The notes below the pieces were generated by a model. It was not told the origin of the DNA, did not search any database, and saw only the letters and a list, made by a program, of their open reading frames with translations. Shown piece by piece: positions 48,526 to 57,622 of a stretch of DNA of 64,000 nt. Within the stretch, counting starts at the first letter, position 1; each line of letters begins with the position of its first letter. A program made the position numbers and the translations under genes. This DNA is from Epilithonimonas lactis (GTDB lineage Bacteria; Bacteroidota; Bacteroidia; Flavobacteriales; Weeksellaceae): positions 248,001 through 312,000 of the forward strand of contig NZ_FOFI01000001.1 in assembly GCF_900110605.1 (NCBI RefSeq), in the 5' to 3' direction.

Positions 48526-50609
48526 AACAAATAATGCTTTTTTTTCTGCTACATGTGTTTGCTTTTTCATTTGCCCAGAAACAGCCAGACCTTTCGCAGT
48601 TCAAAAGCATTGATGAAAAATTAAAAGCCTGGGACGACTACTGTACAAGTTTGCACGAAAATGAAAAATATTCGCTGCTGATCGACAAAGCAGAATACGG
48701 AATCAAACTCGCAAAGAATAATCCAAAATATCTCGCCAATTTCTATTTCTATAAAGGTTACGGCTACGAGTACACCGATAATCAATATGAAAAAGCAACG
48801 GTCTATTTTGAAAAGTCTTTAAAGTTGGCGCAACGAACAAAGGACCTTGAAAGAGAGACGCTCGCACTGATGCGGCTGAATTACATGTATTATTCCATCA
48901 AAGAGCATCAGAAGGCAAAAAACCTGATCCAATACATCAAAAAAGTTGTTGACACGGTAAAAGATCCTGACATCAAAGCAACGATGCTTGGTAGCTTAGG
49001 TGAATATTATCTTGACCGGTCGGAGTTTGAGAATTTCATTAATTATAAATTGAAAGCCATTGATTATCTGAAACTTGATAAAAAAGCAGACTCATTAAAA
49101 TTGAATAACATTGGTATTTCCTACCTACAGATCGCGGATGCTTACAATGATATGAAACAGTACGAAAAAGCTGTGGAATATTGTAATTACGCGGTTCCAT
49201 ACCTTAATAAATCCGACGGAATTGCCTTTCTCTACAATTCGTACATCGAGTCCTACACGCATTTAGGAAATATCGATCTGGCCAAAAGATATTACTCGGA
49301 GCTTTATCAAATGGCGATCAACAATCCAATTCTTTTCCTGAATATCAGTTATGCCAATCGGAATATGTCCGAGTTTTATTTAAGTAGAGATCGATTGGAA
49401 CTTGCGGACGACTATGCAGACAAGGCCTTGCATTTTGCCATCAAATCGAATGATGAGGAGATCGAGATGGAAGCCAACGTGATCAAAGGGAAAGTACTAT
49501 TACAACAAAAGAAATACCAGCCGGCGATTGATAAATTAAACAAAGCTTTGAAGTTTGCCTACGTCTATGACAAGCGTTCGTTTGCCGAGGTCAATGAAAA
49601 ATTGTCCGAAGCATACGCTGCGAAAAAGGATTGGAAAAAAGCCTACGAATATCATAAAATTTACAATCTCACGAACGATTCTCTCTTTGTGGAATCTGGC
49701 AAACAAAGCCTTGCAGATGCCGAAGCGAAATATCAAAATAGAAATAAACAGCAAGAAATAAAATCACTTTCTGCCGAAAACACAATCCATGAATTGACGA
49801 TCAGGAATGCCAAAAAACAACGGATCTATTTAATTTCTGGTCTGATTTCCATTGCCATTATTGGAGGTTTGCTCTACAATCAAAGTCGAAATAGAAAAAG
49901 GATCAATAAAAAATTATCATTCCTGAATTCGGAATTGGAAAAAGCCAATAAGACCAAAATGCAGTTCTTCGGGATCCTGAATCACGATCTGAGAAGTCCG
50001 GTGGTTTCGCTCATTCATTTTCTGGACCTGCAGAAAAATTCACCGGAACTGATTGATAATGAAACCAAGATCAGATTGGAAAAGCAGACTTCCGACTCTG
50101 CCGAACAGCTCTTAACTCAAATGGAAGACCTGTTGTTGTGGAGCAAAGGCCAAATGGAGAACTTCGAACCGCATAAAAGATTTTATGATATCAATGATAT
50201 CTTCGCTGAGTTGGAAAGAGAATTTGTTTGGGCTTCGGGTGTCAAAATTGAATTCGATATTCCTGTGAAACTAAAACTGTTTACAGACAAAGAATATCTC
50301 AAAACCATTATCAGAAACTTGATGAGCAATGCTGTGAAGGTTTTGCAGCATGTTCAAGATCCGAAGATCTCATGCAAAGTTTGGGATCAAGGCGATTTCA
50401 TTCAAATTCTCATCAAAGATTACGGCGGCGGAACCAATATCGAAAAGTTTCGGGCGCTGTATGACGATAACATGAGCATTGGAACAACCAAAGGTTTAGG
50501 AATGCATGTGATCCGCGACCTTTGCAAAGCGATTGACTGTAAAATTGATGTCGATTCTGATACCGAAATTGGCGAAACAGCTATTACTTTGAGCATCAAA
50601 AAAGCTTAA
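48522..50609 (+). CDS. TPR-containing sensor histidine kinase 1
   Basis: This 695-aa protein has a signal peptide (HVFAFSFAQ) and several TPR units in the periplasm (YFYKGYGYEYTDNQYEKATV; QQKKYQPAIDKLNKALKFAY). One transmembrane helix lies near residues 437-452 (IYLISGLISIAIIGGL). The DHp domain has FFGILNHDLRSPVVSLIHFL (phospho-acceptor His488) and the HATPase domain has NLMSNAVKVLQ, KDYGGG and GTTKGLGMHVIRDL. It overlaps the LytTR gene by 4 bp and is probably its cognate kinase. Confidence 0.92.
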   Translation: MKQIMLFFLLHVFAFSFAQKQPDLSQFKSIDEKLKAWDDYCTSLHENEKYSLLIDKAEYGIKLAKNNPKYLANFYFYKGYGYEYTDNQYEKATVYFEKSLKLAQRTKDLERETLALMRLNYMYYSIKEHQKAKNLIQYIKKVVDTVKDPDIKATMLGSLGEYYLDRSEFENFINYKLKAIDYLKLDKKADSLKLNNIGISYLQIADAYNDMKQYEKAVEYCNYAVPYLNKSDGIAFLYNSYIESYTHLGNIDLAKRYYSELYQMAINNPILFLNISYANRNMSEFYLSRDRLELADDYADKALHFAIKSNDEEIEMEANVIKGKVLLQQKKYQPAIDKLNKALKFAYVYDKRSFAEVNEKLSEAYAAKKDWKKAYEYHKIYNLTNDSLFVESGKQSLADAEAKYQNRNKQQEIKSLSAENTIHELTIRNAKKQRIYLISGLISIAIIGGLLYNQSRNRKRINKKLSFLNSELEKANKTKMQFFGILNHDLRSPVVSLIHFLDLQKNSPELIDNETKIRLEKQTSDSAEQLLTQMEDLLLWSKGQMENFEPHKRFYDINDIFAELEREFVWASGVKIEFDIPVKLKLFTDKEYLKTIIRNLMSNAVKVLQHVQDPKISCKVWDQGDFIQILIKDYGGGTNIEKFRALYDDNMSIGTTKGLGMHVIRDLCKAIDCKIDVDSDTEIGETAITLSIKKA

Positions 50610-50666
50610 AAATATTTTGTTCTGATGTGAACTATTAAATTGTATCTTAGTAGTAAATAACAGATT

Positions 50667-52673
50667 ATGATTTCAAAATTAATAATATTCTGTGTCTTCT
50701 TACCATTGTCCCTTTTCTCACAAGAGTTTTCCAAACTTGATTTTTTCCGAACCGAATCTAGGAAGAATAATACGGACGAAAAACAATTTGAACTGCAACA
50801 AAAACTAATTGAGATCTACAGGATCTACAATCCAGACAGTTGTTTTTTTTACACGCAAAAGAACCTTCAGCTCATTAAGAAAAATAATTGGCAAGAGAAA
50901 AAAGGAAAGACGCTTTTGGGATTAGTTGGTTATTGTACGGAGAAAAATAAACTTAATGAAGGTTTAAAATTCAACAAGAGATCATTGCTGATCAATCAAA
51001 AAAATAAAGACAACTATAATCTCGCTGACAACTATTATATGTTCGGAAGATTGTTTCATCAAAAAGGGGAACACGCAGATGCTGTCAAAAATTACATGAT
51101 AGCTATTGATTTTGGTGAAAAAAGTAATAATCTTTGGATCGTTTCGTCCGCTTATAGGAGCTTAGCCTTTCTTTATCTGGATGAATCGAACGAAGAAAAG
51201 TCTTATGAAAATATCAATAAGGCCTTGGCAGTTGCTCAAAAAGCAAAATCTAAAGAGGCACTCGGTTTCTGTTATGGCGTTTTAGCGGAAATCGAACGGA
51301 ATTTCCAAAAGTTTAATGAAGCTGGAAATCATTTCAAAATAGCCTATCAATATTTTGATGAAACACAAAATGATTATGGCATGGCTTGGCTGTACACCAA
51401 TTGGTCACTATTGGATATTACAAGATTGATGGAAAGTTATGCGATGCAGCTGAAAGCGCAGAATATATGGGACAAGATCTCACCTGATCATTATATGTCG
51501 GTCGTCAACCATTATAATATGGCCTATTCTTACATGGATTTTTATAAAGATTATGATAAATACAAAGGGCAACTGAAATATAAAAGATCTGAACTATTAC
51601 CGAAGGCGCAGGAAGAATTTGATATCAGTAAAAATATCGCGCAGAAAAATAACAATATGCAATGGGTGATGTTCAATTACTCAGGGATGGCAGAATTGAG
51701 TAAAACAAAAAGGGATCTGGATGCTTATGTGAAGAATATCACACAACTATACACAACCAGAGATTCCATCTATTCCCAAAAAAGAAAAAATGAGATCGCG
51801 AAGATCGAAAGTCAGAAAATTGTCAATCAGAAAAATAAAGAAATTGCACTAAATAAAATCATCATCAAAAATAAAGAACAGGAGAAGATTTACTATCTAC
51901 TCGGTCTCGCAGCACTTTTTGTCATCGGAATCTTGTTGTTTTTCCTCTATCGACAATCAAAGAAAAATAGCAGCAGACTTCAAAGTCTCAATCAGGAATT
52001 AGAAAAAGCTAACAAAAACAAAATGAGGTTCTTCGGGATTCTAAATCACGATCTCAGAAGTCCGGTGGTTTCGCTTATTCATTTTCTTAATTTACAAAAA
52101 GATGCACCAGAATTGATGGATGATGAAACCAAGATCCGACTGGAAAAACAAACCTCAGATTCGGCTGATCAACTTTTAACACAAATGGAAGATCTGCTTC
52201 TCTGGAGCAAAGGTCAAATGGAAAACTTCGAACCGAATAAACAGTTTTATAGCGCAAATGAGGTGTTTGATGAAGTTAAAAAAGAATTTGTCTGGGTTTC
52301 AAATATTGACCTGGAATTCGAAACTCCTTCAAACCTTAAAATTTTTACGGACAAAGAATACCTGAAAACAATCCTTAGAAATTTGATAAATAATGCCGTC
52401 AAAGTTTTGCAAAATGTCAATCAACCTCACATATTCTGCAAAGTTTGGGAACAGGGCGATTTTCATTACATTCTCATCAAGGATAATGGCGGTGGAACCA
52501 ACATTGAAAAGTTCCAGGCTTTATATGATGACAAGATGAGCATCGGAACCACCAAAGGTTTGGGAATGCATGTGATCCGCGATCTTTGCAAGGCAATTGA
52601 TTGCAAAATTGAGGTCGATACAAATGTAGAAGCTGGCGAGACTAGAATTATGCTATGCATAAAAAAGGTTTGA
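50667..52673 (+). CDS. TPR-containing sensor histidine kinase 2
   Basis: This 668-aa paralogue of the previous kinase has the same order: signal peptide (PLSLFSQ), TPRs, one transmembrane helix (YYLLGLAALFVIGILLFFLY), DHp with His461 in FFGILNHDLRSPVVSLIHFL, and an HATPase domain. The kinase cores are nearly identical over about 230 residues while the TPR sensors diverge strongly, as expected of a tandem duplication with new sensing. It has no regulator of its own nearby. Confidence 0.92.
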   Translation: MISKLIIFCVFLPLSLFSQEFSKLDFFRTESRKNNTDEKQFELQQKLIEIYRIYNPDSCFFYTQKNLQLIKKNNWQEKKGKTLLGLVGYCTEKNKLNEGLKFNKRSLLINQKNKDNYNLADNYYMFGRLFHQKGEHADAVKNYMIAIDFGEKSNNLWIVSSAYRSLAFLYLDESNEEKSYENINKALAVAQKAKSKEALGFCYGVLAEIERNFQKFNEAGNHFKIAYQYFDETQNDYGMAWLYTNWSLLDITRLMESYAMQLKAQNIWDKISPDHYMSVVNHYNMAYSYMDFYKDYDKYKGQLKYKRSELLPKAQEEFDISKNIAQKNNNMQWVMFNYSGMAELSKTKRDLDAYVKNITQLYTTRDSIYSQKRKNEIAKIESQKIVNQKNKEIALNKIIIKNKEQEKIYYLLGLAALFVIGILLFFLYRQSKKNSSRLQSLNQELEKANKNKMRFFGILNHDLRSPVVSLIHFLNLQKDAPELMDDETKIRLEKQTSDSADQLLTQMEDLLLWSKGQMENFEPNKQFYSANEVFDEVKKEFVWVSNIDLEFETPSNLKIFTDKEYLKTILRNLINNAVKVLQNVNQPHIFCKVWEQGDFHYILIKDNGGGTNIEKFQALYDDKMSIGTTKGLGMHVIRDLCKAIDCKIEVDTNVEAGETRIMLCIKKV

Positions 52674-52819
52674 TTTAATTTCATTTTTGATAATTTCCAT
52701 TTTTTCTGTTCAATTGTTAAAGTTTGCTTTTTTAGGAGCAAAGAAGAGTTGTTTAGCTTTTTGGCAACGATTTTGTTAAGTAGATAATTACCTATATATA
52801 ATCACTAACATTTTCGCAT

Positions 52820-53224
52820 ATGGAAGCCACAGAACTTAGACTCAACAATTTGGTCATCTATGAAGATGAGATCGTACCAGTAATCGGGATGGAAAACAAA
52901 AACAATGGTCTTTTTATTAAGATCGACCCATACACCGCGGTAGATCAAAGAAAGCTAAAACCAATTGCACTTACAGCAGAATGGTTTTCAAAACTTGGAT
53001 TCAAGGAAGTTTATCGTTCATCCACGAGAGTGCGATTCGACCTTCCGAATTTCTGCAGATATGATTTTGACCTTAGTTCAAACAAGATTCTTGAAGGATT
53101 TTTGTTCTTTGGAAACTACATCAAATGCACGCATCTTCATCAATTACAGAACATCTATTTCACGCTGACAGGCGAGGAATTGAAAGTTGAACACAATCTT
53201 ACACGAAAAGAGATTGTAGCTTAA
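52820..53224 (+). CDS. Conserved small Bacteroidetes protein, phage-like family
   Basis: This 134-aa protein begins MEATELRLNNLVIYEDEIVP and ends HLHQLQNIYFTLTGEELKVE, with PIALTAEWFSKLGF between. These blocks (ELR.GN.V, I.LT.EWL..FGF, HQLQNLYFALTGEEL) mark a small family common in Bacteroidetes phages and genomes. The function is unknown. It has a terminator directly after. Confidence 0.7.
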   Translation: MEATELRLNNLVIYEDEIVPVIGMENKNNGLFIKIDPYTAVDQRKLKPIALTAEWFSKLGFKEVYRSSTRVRFDLPNFCRYDFDLSSNKILEGFLFFGNYIKCTHLHQLQNIYFTLTGEELKVEHNLTRKEIVA

Positions 53225-53230
53225 AAAATA

Positions 53231-53265
53231 AAAACCTGATTTGGAAAAACGAATCAGGTTTTTTT
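53231..53265 (+). terminator. Intrinsic terminator
   Basis: AAAACCTGATT pairs with AATCAGGTTTT around a 10-nt loop, followed by T. Confidence 0.85.
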
Positions 53266-53352
53266 ATATCTGAATTTAGTGAAAGGAAAAATCTAAGTTC
53301 TGGCTTCTAACTTCACACATCTTTCCTTACTTTTGTCTAAAATTATTCAGAA

Positions 53353-54690
53353 TTGAAAACCCATTTCATTGCTATTGGCGGTTCTGCGATGCACAATCTT
53401 GCCATTGCGCTCAAAGATAAAGGCTATCAGGTCACAGGCTCAGACGATGCTATTTTCGAACCTTCAAAATCCCGATTGGACAAAAAAGGAATTCTTCCCG
53501 AGGAATTGGGTTGGTTTCCGGAAAAACTGACTACGGATATTGATGCCGTAATCCTCGGAATGCACGCGCACGCCGACAATCCTGAGCTTGCCAAAGCAAA
53601 AGAATTAGGTTTGAAGATTTATTCTTATCCAGAATTTCTCTACGAACAATCCAAAGAAAAAACCAGAGTGGTCATTGGCGGTTCCCACGGGAAAACCACT
53701 ATTACATCGATGATTCTTCACGTTCTCAATTTTCATCAGAAAGATATTGATTATATGGTCGGTGCCCAATTGGAAGGCTTCGATTGTATGGTAAAAATCA
53801 CGGATGACAATGATTTTATGATTCTTGAAGGCGACGAATATCTGTCTTCTCCAATTGATTTGCGTTCTAAATTTTTATTATATCAACCGAATATTGCTTT
53901 GGTTTCGGGCATTGCTTGGGACCACATCAACGTTTTCAAAACCTTTGACGATTATATCGACCAATTCAGAAAATTTGTTGCGAGCATCACGCCTGGCGGT
54001 GTTTTGGTTTATAACGAGGAAGATGCAGAAGTGGTGAAAGTGGTGGAGTCGGCTGAAAATTATTTCAGAAAAATTCCTTACAAAACGCCAGATTACGAAA
54101 TCGTGGACGGAATCGTTAATTTGAAAACCGATATGGGCGATATTCCATTGTCTGTTTTTGGAAAACACAATTTGTTGAATATGGAAGGCGCAAGATTCAT
54201 CTGTTCGCAATTGGGCATAATGGAAGAGGAATTCTATGAGGCGATTATGAGTTTCAAAGGCGCTTCGAAACGTCTTGAAATTGTCAAAAGAGCGGATGGC
54301 GGTTTGCTTTACAAAGATTTCGCGCACGCACCAAGCAAAGTGAAAGCGACCGTTTCCGCATTTGCAGAACAATTCTCAAAAACTGAAACGTTTGGATTTT
54401 TAGAATTGCACACTTACTCAAGTCTGAATCCAATTTTCCTTGAGCAATACGACCACGCAATGGACGGTTTGGATAATGCCGTCGTTTTCTATTCAGAGGA
54501 CGCTTTGAAAATCAAAAGAATGGACCCGATTTCTCCAGATTTGATTAAGGAAAAATTCAAAAATGAAAACCTGAAAGTCGTTACCAATGCCGAAGACCTT
54601 CACGCTTACTGGGAAACTTTAGACAAATCGAAAGGAGCTTTTGTAATGATGAGTTCCGGTAATTTCGGTGGCTTGGATTTGACGAAATAA
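53353..54690 (+). CDS. mpl: UDP-N-acetylmuramate:L-Ala-gamma-D-Glu-meso-DAP ligase
   Basis: This 445-aa Mur ligase-type protein starts at a TTG (53353-53355), the only suitable start before THFIAIGGSAMHNLAIALKD. It has TGSDDAIFEPSKSRLDKKGI, the P-loop VVIGGSHGKTTITSMILHVL, LEGDEYLSSPIDLRSKF (the Mpl-specific E-x-DEY) and DFAHAPSKVKATVSAFAEQF. Mpl re-attaches recycled murein tripeptide to UDP-MurNAc. MurC would have a different N-terminal pattern and be longer, so Mpl is preferred. Confidence 0.93.
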   Translation: MKTHFIAIGGSAMHNLAIALKDKGYQVTGSDDAIFEPSKSRLDKKGILPEELGWFPEKLTTDIDAVILGMHAHADNPELAKAKELGLKIYSYPEFLYEQSKEKTRVVIGGSHGKTTITSMILHVLNFHQKDIDYMVGAQLEGFDCMVKITDDNDFMILEGDEYLSSPIDLRSKFLLYQPNIALVSGIAWDHINVFKTFDDYIDQFRKFVASITPGGVLVYNEEDAEVVKVVESAENYFRKIPYKTPDYEIVDGIVNLKTDMGDIPLSVFGKHNLLNMEGARFICSQLGIMEEEFYEAIMSFKGASKRLEIVKRADGGLLYKDFAHAPSKVKATVSAFAEQFSKTETFGFLELHTYSSLNPIFLEQYDHAMDGLDNAVVFYSEDALKIKRMDPISPDLIKEKFKNENLKVVTNAEDLHAYWETLDKSKGAFVMMSSGNFGGLDLTK

Positions 54691-54713
54691 AATTTGATTA
54701 AATATAAATTATC

Positions 54714-54746
54714 AACCTTCTGGATTAATTTTCAGAAGGTTTTTTA
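54714..54746 (+). terminator. Intrinsic terminator after mpl
   Basis: AACCTTCTG, a 10-nt loop, CAGAAGGTT and then T-rich DNA. Confidence 0.85.
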
Positions 54747-54769
54747 TTAATGACAAATCCGAAACCCAA

Positions 54770-54830
54770 CACTAAAAGTCCCAAAGGGACGACCGATTTC
54801 CCAGCATAGGAATTTATTCCTATGCGAATA
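54770..54830. repeat. REP-like double palindrome
   Basis: Two adjacent hairpins: GTCCC AAA GGGAC (54778-54790), then GCATAGGAA TTTA TTCCTATGC (54804-54825), joined by GACCGATTTCCCA. It resembles short REP or RAYT-type elements seen in Bacteroidetes. It is a single copy here. Confidence 0.55.
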
Positions 54831-54843
54831 ATATGATAATGCA

Positions 54844-55290
54844 TCAATTCAATTTCCCCATCAATAATTTCAAAATCCCATTATCAACCAATCCCTCATT
54901 CCGAAACAAAACTTTCCCATCTTTATCAATCAAAATCCAACTCGGATAAACCGGATTTTTATTTAATGAAATCTCAACCGCCAATTCGTGAATCCCAGAA
55001 TTTCCATTCGAAATGTAATTATAATTTTCATCAAAGAATTTAATCGATTCCTTATATTTTTCAGGATTGAAAGTGATAAAATAAACCTTCTCATCCATCA
55101 GATTTTTCAACTCCAAATCCTTCTCCATCTGATATTTCTGAATTTTACAAATCGAGCACCAATCGGTTTTCATATAAATCAAAATCCGTTTCTCCAACTT
55201 TTCCGGTAAACTTTCAAATCCATAATGCTTCACTTCCTGCGAATTGAAAATCCCGGAAATCATTAATAATATGAAAGCTATTATTTTCAC
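54844..55290 (-). CDS. Thioredoxin-family protein, exported
   Basis: From GTG 55290 this is 148 aa, with a signal peptide (VKIIAFILLMISGIFNSQ). The open frame upstream overlaps the receptor gene and is rejected. The thioredoxin-like fold has KTDWCSICKIQKYQMEKDLE, where WCxxC is the redox pair, VYFITFNPEKYKESIKFFDE and VYPSWILIDKDGKVLFRNEG (cis-Pro). It is 26 bp downstream of the TonB-dependent receptor and probably co-transcribed. Expected location: periplasm. Confidence 0.85.
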   Translation of the reverse strand: MKIIAFILLMISGIFNSQEVKHYGFESLPEKLEKRILIYMKTDWCSICKIQKYQMEKDLELKNLMDEKVYFITFNPEKYKESIKFFDENYNYISNGNSGIHELAVEISLNKNPVYPSWILIDKDGKVLFRNEGLVDNGILKLLMGKLN

Positions 55291-55315
55291 TAGTCTAACT
55301 TCTAATTTCTGCCAT

Positions 55316-57406
55316 CTACCTAATCTGATAACGAATACCCAAAAACGTCCGAATTCCCTGCATCGGTGCATAGCCATAAGTCGTATCAAACGAATAACCA
55401 TACGGATTGCTCGCAACATCATCCACTTGATTATCAAACGGGTCAAACGGTCTCAGAATCGGATTTTTCGGCGTAAAGTTTAATAGATTTCTTATACCTC
55501 CATAAATCTCAAACCCATTATCAAATTTCTTTGTCAACTGAATGTTCATTAATGTAAACCAAGGCGAATATTCCGGTCGGAAATCATCCGGAACAGTTGG
55601 CAATCGCATTGGTCCGTAAAATTGTCCCGTCAAATCCATTGAAAATTTGTTCGCAAACTGATAACTCAGATTGTAAGTTCCGCTCCATTTCGGTGCGTGC
55701 AATTGCTGGATTTTGTCGCCTTCATTTTCCTGATAAACATCCATATAAGTCACTCCAAACATCAATTGAATTGGCAAACTCCAATTTGTACTGATGTCGG
55801 CAGAAATTCCTCTCGAAATCGCGTGTCCAGCCAGATTATCATAAATAATTTTATCCGGCTCCGTGTCAAAATCGCCCACAATTTTATTGTTGAAATAAGA
55901 GTAAAATCCATTCACATCAACATTGATAAAATAATCTTTGATTGGAATTTTCATCAGATAACTCAGATTCGTGTTCAAAGATTTTTCTGGCTTCAAATCA
56001 TCCGCAATAACCACTTCCCGCGAACCAGTCAATGCTGAGTGGTCTTCGGTGAAAAGATTCACCACACGGAAACCGGTTCCAAAACTCAACCTCAAAGTAT
56101 GGTAAGGATTCGGCTCAAATTTCCACGCCACTCTCGGCGAATGCACAGATTTGTGAATCTTGTGATAATCATATCTATAACCAAGAAGTAAAGTGTTTTT
56201 ATCATTGATTTCCCATTCGTCTTCCAAATAGAAACCGTAAATCGGTGATTTCATCGGTTGATTTTCACCTTCTAGATTTGCTGTTCCAGGCGTGTTGTCA
56301 TCGTAAAAAGTCGATTTCAAAGTCGTTCCACTTTTCAAAAGATGCTTGCCCAATTGCTTCTCCCAATTCATTTGCAAAAACAAAACTTTCTGAGTCGCCA
56401 AGTAAGAAGTGTTCCCATAAAACGAATCCTGATGATGATAATTGTAAGAATATTGAAGCAAAAATTTCTCCTTTAATGGCAATTGATAAATTCCAAAAAA
56501 CTCAAAACGGTTGGTGTAAATGCTTTCGCCGTAAACATCATCCGAACCTCGGTTTTGCTTTTGCCACTGCATTTCGCCACCAAATCTATCTTCGTAAAAA
56601 TATCTCAATGCAAAACTCGCCTGTCGATTTTCTTTTCTTTTAAAATTCCATTTGTTGAAAACTGAGATTCGGTTTTGCAAAGGCGTATCGGTGAAATTAT
56701 CTTTATTCTGGTCAATTCTGTTCCCGAAATAGAAATAATTGAGACTCAACAAACTGGAGAAATTCTTGTTGTCAAACACTTTCTTAGCAATATCAAGATT
56801 GATTTCACCTTGATTTCCCGTCATCACATCGGTCGCAAAATCCGGCGCTTGCAAAGCATTTTTTGTTATGATATTAATAACGCCACCCATCGCTTCCGAG
56901 CCATAAATAGACGAAGCCGGACCTTTCGTCACTTCGATTCTATCAATCAAACTATTCGGAATTCCGCTAAGTCCGTAAACTGTGGAAAGCGAACTGACGA
57001 TGGGCATTCCATCAATCAAAATCATCGTGTAAGCACCTTCCAAACCATTGATGTGAATGTCGCCCGTATTACAAACCGCGCAATTCAGCTGAGGTTTCAC
57101 GTCGTTGACCATCGCAATCGCTTCAAACATATTGGCCGTCGGATTTTTCCTGAAAAATTGTTGCGAATAAACATCGGTCGAAATCGGACTGTTCAGCTTC
57201 TTCACAGAAAATTGATTGATGGTCACTTCATCAATATCATTTGATTTCTTCAAAGTGTCAACGGAAGCAGTTAAAGAATCTTCCCGACTAGTTTGCGTTA
57301 CCTTCAAAGTGTCCACAGAAGAAGTTAAAGAATCTTTCGGAATAGATTCAATTTGCGCATTAATTAAAACAGAAAATAAGCTGAGTATGATGTAGAGTAA
57401 TTTCAT
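55316..57406 (-). CDS. TonB-dependent outer-membrane receptor
   Basis: From ATG 57406 this is about 696 aa, with a signal peptide (MKLLYIILSLFSVLINAQ). A duplicated spacer follows (DSLTSSVDTLK / DSLTASVDTLK). The plug domain has HINGLEGAYTMILIDGMPIV and RIEVTKGPASSIYGSEAMGG, then VINIITKN, and the 22-strand barrel ends GYAPMQGIRTFLGIRYQI. The plug carries Cys109-Ala-Val-Cys112 before NTGDIHI, an unusual pair that may bind metal or form a disulfide. The ligand is unknown; a metal or haem-like substrate is possible. It is followed by the thioredoxin-like gene. Confidence 0.92.
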   Translation of the reverse strand: MKLLYIILSLFSVLINAQIESIPKDSLTSSVDTLKVTQTSREDSLTASVDTLKKSNDIDEVTINQFSVKKLNSPISTDVYSQQFFRKNPTANMFEAIAMVNDVKPQLNCAVCNTGDIHINGLEGAYTMILIDGMPIVSSLSTVYGLSGIPNSLIDRIEVTKGPASSIYGSEAMGGVINIITKNALQAPDFATDVMTGNQGEINLDIAKKVFDNKNFSSLLSLNYFYFGNRIDQNKDNFTDTPLQNRISVFNKWNFKRKENRQASFALRYFYEDRFGGEMQWQKQNRGSDDVYGESIYTNRFEFFGIYQLPLKEKFLLQYSYNYHHQDSFYGNTSYLATQKVLFLQMNWEKQLGKHLLKSGTTLKSTFYDDNTPGTANLEGENQPMKSPIYGFYLEDEWEINDKNTLLLGYRYDYHKIHKSVHSPRVAWKFEPNPYHTLRLSFGTGFRVVNLFTEDHSALTGSREVVIADDLKPEKSLNTNLSYLMKIPIKDYFINVDVNGFYSYFNNKIVGDFDTEPDKIIYDNLAGHAISRGISADISTNWSLPIQLMFGVTYMDVYQENEGDKIQQLHAPKWSGTYNLSYQFANKFSMDLTGQFYGPMRLPTVPDDFRPEYSPWFTLMNIQLTKKFDNGFEIYGGIRNLLNFTPKNPILRPFDPFDNQVDDVASNPYGYSFDTTYGYAPMQGIRTFLGIRYQIR

Positions 57407-57483
57407 TAAAACAAAAATGTTAGACAAAGCTAACAAATTTATTAGAAATAAAAAATTTACTTTGATTTTAATTTTCGCACACA

Positions 57484-57512
57484 AAAAAACTCATCAAAAA
57501 ATGATGAGTTTT
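57484..57512 (-). terminator. Bidirectional hairpin upstream of the receptor gene
   Basis: AAAACTCATCA and TGATGAGTTTT pair perfectly across a 5-nt loop, with A/T runs on both sides. It ends the BI-1 family transcript on the minus strand. Confidence 0.75.
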
Positions 57513-57525
57513 AAATTATAAATTG

Positions 57526-57614
57526 TCAGTCTGAGGCTCTTGAAAACCTTTAACAATATCAGTTTGAGGTTCTCGAAGACTTTTAACAATGTCAGTCTGA
57601 GGCTCTCGAAGACC
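57526..57614. repeat. 33-bp tandem repeat, 2.7 copies
   Basis: Units start at 57526, 57559 and 57592. Each reads TCAGT(C/T)TGAGG(C/T)TCT and so on with a few changes. The period is a multiple of three, and the minus strand keeps an open frame that repeats REPQTDIVK, but there is no start codon or gene context. It lies just past the BI-1 family stop. Confidence 0.7.
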
Positions 57615-57622
57615 AATAAATA

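Noticed and set aside
55291-55446. Longer N-terminus of the thioredoxin-like protein
   Set aside because: The extension overlaps the end of the TonB receptor gene and is Arg/Met-rich shadow sequence; the GTG at 55290 is followed by a proper signal peptide.
57526-57614. CRISPR-like array
   Set aside because: Units are contiguous with a 33-bp period and have no unique spacers; it is a tandem repeat.
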